A stretch of 64,000 nucleotides of DNA from Bacteroidaceae bacterium (GTDB lineage Bacteria; Bacteroidota; Bacteroidia; Bacteroidales; Bacteroidaceae). Within the stretch, counting starts at the first letter, position 1, and each line of letters begins with the position of its first letter. The stretch covers positions 1-64,000 of the forward strand of contig JAILDV010000010.1 in assembly GCA_024688885.1 (NCBI GenBank), read 5' to 3'. Both the position numbers and the translations under genes were made by a program. The notes below the pieces were generated by a model, which saw only the letters and a program-made list of their open reading frames with translations, did no database searches and was not told where the DNA came from. Positions 61,015 through 64,000 of this stretch are shown here, piece by piece.

Positions 61015-63861
61015 ATGAAAAAGATCATACAGAAAAGCGCCGAATTGAAGGATTTCATCAGTGTGAGGGGCGCGAGGGTGAACAACCTGAAAAATATTGA
61101 CGTGAAGATTCCACACGGGAAGTTTGTGGTCATCACAGGTGTGAGTGGCAGCGGCAAGTCTTCGCTGGCATTTGACACCCTATATGCCGAGGGACAGAGA
61201 AGATATGTGGAAAGCCTCTCCACATATGCAAGACAGTTTCTTGGACGACTGAAGAAACCCGAATGTGACTTCATCGAAGGCATCTCGCCAGCTATCGCCA
61301 TTGAGCAGAAGGTAAGTAGCAGGAACCCGCGTTCGACCGTGGGCACTAGCACAGAAATCTATGACTATCTGCGGATGCTCTATGCGAGGATAGGAAGAAC
61401 CTTTTCACCTGTGAGCGGAAAGGAAGTGAAGAAAAACACAACGGATGACATCATCGAGTGCATGCTGGCACATGAGGAGGGAACGAGGCTGATGGTGATG
61501 ACACCATTGGTGGTGAGAAATGGCAGGACTTTGGAGGAGCAGTTGGACGTATGTTATAAGAGTGGCTTTCAGCGAGTGGAGGTGAATGGAGAGGTGATGA
61601 GGATTAGCGAACTACTACAAAGTTCCTCTGCCCTATCAGACAAGGCTGAAGGAGTGTTCCTTGTGATAGACCGATTGAAGGTGGCGAACGAGAAGGCAAC
61701 CATCAACCGATTGGTGGATTCGGCAAACACGGCACTCTACGAGGGAGACGGAAGATGCATCCTGCGTTTTGAAGATGGGAATGAACAGGAATTCTCGCTG
61801 AAATTTGAAGCGGACGGGATGGAGTTTGAGGAACCGAGCGACCAGATGTTTTCGTTCAACTCACCTGTAGGAGCTTGTCCTGAATGTGAGGGATATGGGA
61901 AGATTATCGGAATTGACGAGAGTTTGGTCATCCCCGACCCTGAATTGTCTGTCTATGACGGATGTGTGGTGTGCTGGAGGGGTGAGAAAATGTCGGAATG
62001 GAAGAAGGAATTTGTGAGAAGGGCAGAAAAATACGAGAATTTCCCCGTCTTCACACCTTATAGCCAATTGACTCAGCGACAGAAGGATGTATTGTGGCAC
62101 GGTATGTATGAAGAGAACGAATGGGGAAACCACTCCATCTGTATTGACGAGTTCTTCCGTATGCTGAGAGAAAACCAGTATAAGATACAATACCGTGTGA
62201 TGCTGGCACGATACAGAGGCAAGACAGTATGTCCGACCTGTCATGGGAGAAGACTGAAAAAGGAAGCTGAATATGTGAAGATTGGCGGAAAAGGCATCTG
62301 CGACCTCTGTGAAATGTCGATTGACGAGTTGAATGAGTTTTTCCGCACATTGAAAGTGACAGAACACGAATCGGAGATTGCCAAACGGCTGTTGGTGGAG
62401 ATTCGGAGCAGATTGAAATTCCTGATGGATGTGGGATTGAGTTATCTGACCTTATCTCGACTAAGCAACTCATTATCAGGCGGAGAGAGTCAGCGCATCA
62501 ATCTGGCAACAAGTCTGGGTTCGGCATTAGTGGGCAGCATGTACATCTTGGATGAGCCCAGCATTGGTCTCCATTCAAGAGATACTCAAAGACTGATACA
62601 TGTGTTGAGGCAGTTGCAGCAGTTGGGCAATACGGTAGTGGTAGTGGAACATGACGAGGAAATCATGAGGGCTGCGGATTACCTCATTGACATGGGACCT
62701 GACGCGGGGCGATTAGGAGGAGAGGTGGTGTATGCAGGAAGTCCAACGGGAGAGAATGGGAAATCTGGATTATTGGGAATTTCCAAGGCATCCCACACCA
62801 TCGACTATCTGACGGGAAAGGAGAAAATTGCCATCCCTGAAACACGCCGTCCTTGGAACAACTATATCATGGTAAAAAATGCCCGAACCAATAATTTGAA
62901 GGGCATTGACGTAAAGTTTCCCCTGAATGTGATGACCTGTGTGACAGGTGTGTCGGGAAGTGGCAAGTCTTCCTTGGTCAGGGACATCCTTTATCTCGCC
63001 ATGAAGCGTCATTTGGGAGAAAGTGCCGAGAAGCCGGGGTTGTTTTCAGGATTGGAAGGCGACATGGACATGATTAAGCACGTGGATTTCGTGAACCAGA
63101 ACCCTATCGGAACGTCTTCTCGTTCGAATCCTGTGACCTATATCGGTGCATGGGACGAGATTCGCAAACTCCTTGCCAATCAGCAGTTAGCGAAGCAAAT
63201 GGGTTACACTCCTGCTTACTTCTCGTTCAACGCAGAGGGGGGACGATGCGAAGAGTGCAAGGGCGAAGGAACTGTGACGGTGGAGATGCAATTCATGAAT
63301 GACTTGACATTAGAATGCGAGGCATGCCACGGGAAACGTTTCAAGAGTGACATTCTGGAAGTGAGATATCAGGGCATGAACGCCTATGACATGATGGAGA
63401 TGACCATCAATCAGGCAATAGAATTCTTCACCAAGCATGGGCAGAAAAAGATTGTGGAGAAGATGAAGCCCCTACAAGATGTGGGGTTGGGATACATCAA
63501 ACTCGGACAAACCTCATCCACCTTGTCGGGGGGTGAAAACCAACGCATCAAACTGGCTTATTACCTAAGTCAGGAACGGGCTGTCCCCACCCTCTTCATC
63601 TTCGACGAACCCACAACAGGCCTACACTTCCACGACATCCAAAAGCTGTTGGATGCCTTCAATGCCTTGATTGCCCGTGGACACACCATTCTGATTATTG
63701 AACACAACATGGACATCATCAAATGTGCCGACCACATTATCGACCTCGGTCCTGAAGGTGGACAGGCAGGTGGTAATGTGGTGGTGACTGGAACACCCGA
63801 GGAGGTGGCGAAGTGTGCATACAGCTATACAGGGCAATTCCTGCAAGACAAGATGCTGTGA
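61015..63861 (+). CDS. uvrA: Excinuclease ABC subunit A
   Basis: A 948-residue protein from ATG at 61015 (MKKIIQKSAELKDFISVRGA). Two ABC modules: the first with GVSGSGKSSLAFDTLYAEGQ and a signature LSGGESQRINLATSLG, the second with GVSGSGKSSLVRDI and LSGGENQRIKLAYYLS. Zinc sites are CPECEGYGK/CPTCHGRR in the first half and CEECKGEG/CEACHGKR in the second. UvrA scans DNA for damage and loads UvrB. Length and all motifs are intact. Confidence 0.96.
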   Translation: MKKIIQKSAELKDFISVRGARVNNLKNIDVKIPHGKFVVITGVSGSGKSSLAFDTLYAEGQRRYVESLSTYARQFLGRLKKPECDFIEGISPAIAIEQKVSSRNPRSTVGTSTEIYDYLRMLYARIGRTFSPVSGKEVKKNTTDDIIECMLAHEEGTRLMVMTPLVVRNGRTLEEQLDVCYKSGFQRVEVNGEVMRISELLQSSSALSDKAEGVFLVIDRLKVANEKATINRLVDSANTALYEGDGRCILRFEDGNEQEFSLKFEADGMEFEEPSDQMFSFNSPVGACPECEGYGKIIGIDESLVIPDPELSVYDGCVVCWRGEKMSEWKKEFVRRAEKYENFPVFTPYSQLTQRQKDVLWHGMYEENEWGNHSICIDEFFRMLRENQYKIQYRVMLARYRGKTVCPTCHGRRLKKEAEYVKIGGKGICDLCEMSIDELNEFFRTLKVTEHESEIAKRLLVEIRSRLKFLMDVGLSYLTLSRLSNSLSGGESQRINLATSLGSALVGSMYILDEPSIGLHSRDTQRLIHVLRQLQQLGNTVVVVEHDEEIMRAADYLIDMGPDAGRLGGEVVYAGSPTGENGKSGLLGISKASHTIDYLTGKEKIAIPETRRPWNNYIMVKNARTNNLKGIDVKFPLNVMTCVTGVSGSGKSSLVRDILYLAMKRHLGESAEKPGLFSGLEGDMDMIKHVDFVNQNPIGTSSRSNPVTYIGAWDEIRKLLANQQLAKQMGYTPAYFSFNAEGGRCEECKGEGTVTVEMQFMNDLTLECEACHGKRFKSDILEVRYQGMNAYDMMEMTINQAIEFFTKHGQKKIVEKMKPLQDVGLGYIKLGQTSSTLSGGENQRIKLAYYLSQERAVPTLFIFDEPTTGLHFHDIQKLLDAFNALIARGHTILIIEHNMDIIKCADHIIDLGPEGGQAGGNVVVTGTPEEVAKCAYSYTGQFLQDKML

Positions 63862-63886
63862 TTTTTTCTGTAAAAAAGTGATAAAT

Positions 63887-63937
63887 AATAAATGATGTGG
63901 AAGTTTTTTTTCGAAATATGCTTTCACATCATTTATT
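63887..63937 (+). terminator. Terminator of uvrA
   Basis: AATAAATGATGTG at 63887-63899 pairs with CACATCATTTATT at 63925-63937, extended by GAAG/CTTT inside the stem. Confidence 0.7.
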
Positions 63938-63942
63938 TTACT

Positions 63943-63950
63943 TACCTTTG
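63943..63950 (+). promoter_or_regulatory. -7 box of a gene beyond the window
   Basis: TACCTTTG at 63943-63950 matches the consensus; the corresponding -33 position reads TTTC. A rightward gene probably starts beyond position 64000. Confidence 0.45.
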
Positions 63951-64000
63951 TAGCCAAACAACACCCCACAAAGGGACTAACCTATAAAACTTTTTCTCGA

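Overview
The window looks like a chromosomal segment of an anaerobic gut or oral Bacteroidales, most likely Prevotella or a close relative. The evidence is: promoters of the Bacteroidetes type (TTTG, 19-21 bp, TAnnTTTG) upstream of many genes; a tmRNA on the minus strand whose tag reads GETRYALAA; a moxR/DUF58/batABCDE cluster; Bacteroidetes-specific small proteins (DUF5606, DUF4295, DUF4380); a fused histidinol-phosphatase/IGP dehydratase HisB; and a flavodiiron protein. The species call is inference from gene content, since no 16S rRNA is present.

Layout. 1-3987 is the right end of a prophage or prophage-like integrated element: a leftward early operon of small genes ending in a single-strand annealing protein and a PD-(D/E)XK exonuclease (cut by the window edge), facing a rightward HTH repressor and a membrane-anchored protein, with two promoters and paired operator-like sites between them. 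4226-7563 is a core operon (nusB, yajC, ybbR-like, coaE, DUF5606). 7765-11734 holds two secreted esterases and a DUF4380 protein. 11821-16144 is a leftward hisGDCB operon. 16224-19594 carries a glycosyltransferase, a membrane protein, recR and a three-gene envelope-stress-like cluster. 19800-23786 reads rightward: SPOR lipoprotein, AGCS symporter, CPA2 antiporter. 23798-24526 is a tRNA-Cys/tmRNA unit with an unusual three-fold repeated terminator. 24727-27073 holds tilS and a secreted repeat protein.

27632-33701 is a defence island: a GIY-YIG/helicase protein, a HigBA toxin-antitoxin pair, and two adjacent methyltransferase genes preceded by a segment that can fold into an elaborate pseudoknot-like RNA. 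34345-43568 is the aerotolerance (Bat) operon with a PAP2 phosphatase. 43763-48670 contains an HU-transmembrane-LysM fusion, HU, rimO, ftsY and the rpmB-rpmG-DUF4295 ribosomal operon. 49046-52028 has tRNA-Arg with repeated 3' fragments and an uncharacterised three-gene VWA cluster. 52351-64000 has an exported DHH pyrophosphatase-like lipoprotein, an MBL-fold hydrolase, a flavodiiron protein, a frameshifted GxxExxY gene between inverted hairpin repeats, pgi, gpsA, lysS, an iteron-like intergenic region and uvrA.

The most unusual signals are the structured leader upstream of the methyltransferases, the duplicated 3' ends of both tmRNA and tRNA-Arg with their terminators, the hairpin inverted repeats with a compensatory base change around the GxxExxY gene, and 23-bp-period repeat arrays at three intergenic sites.
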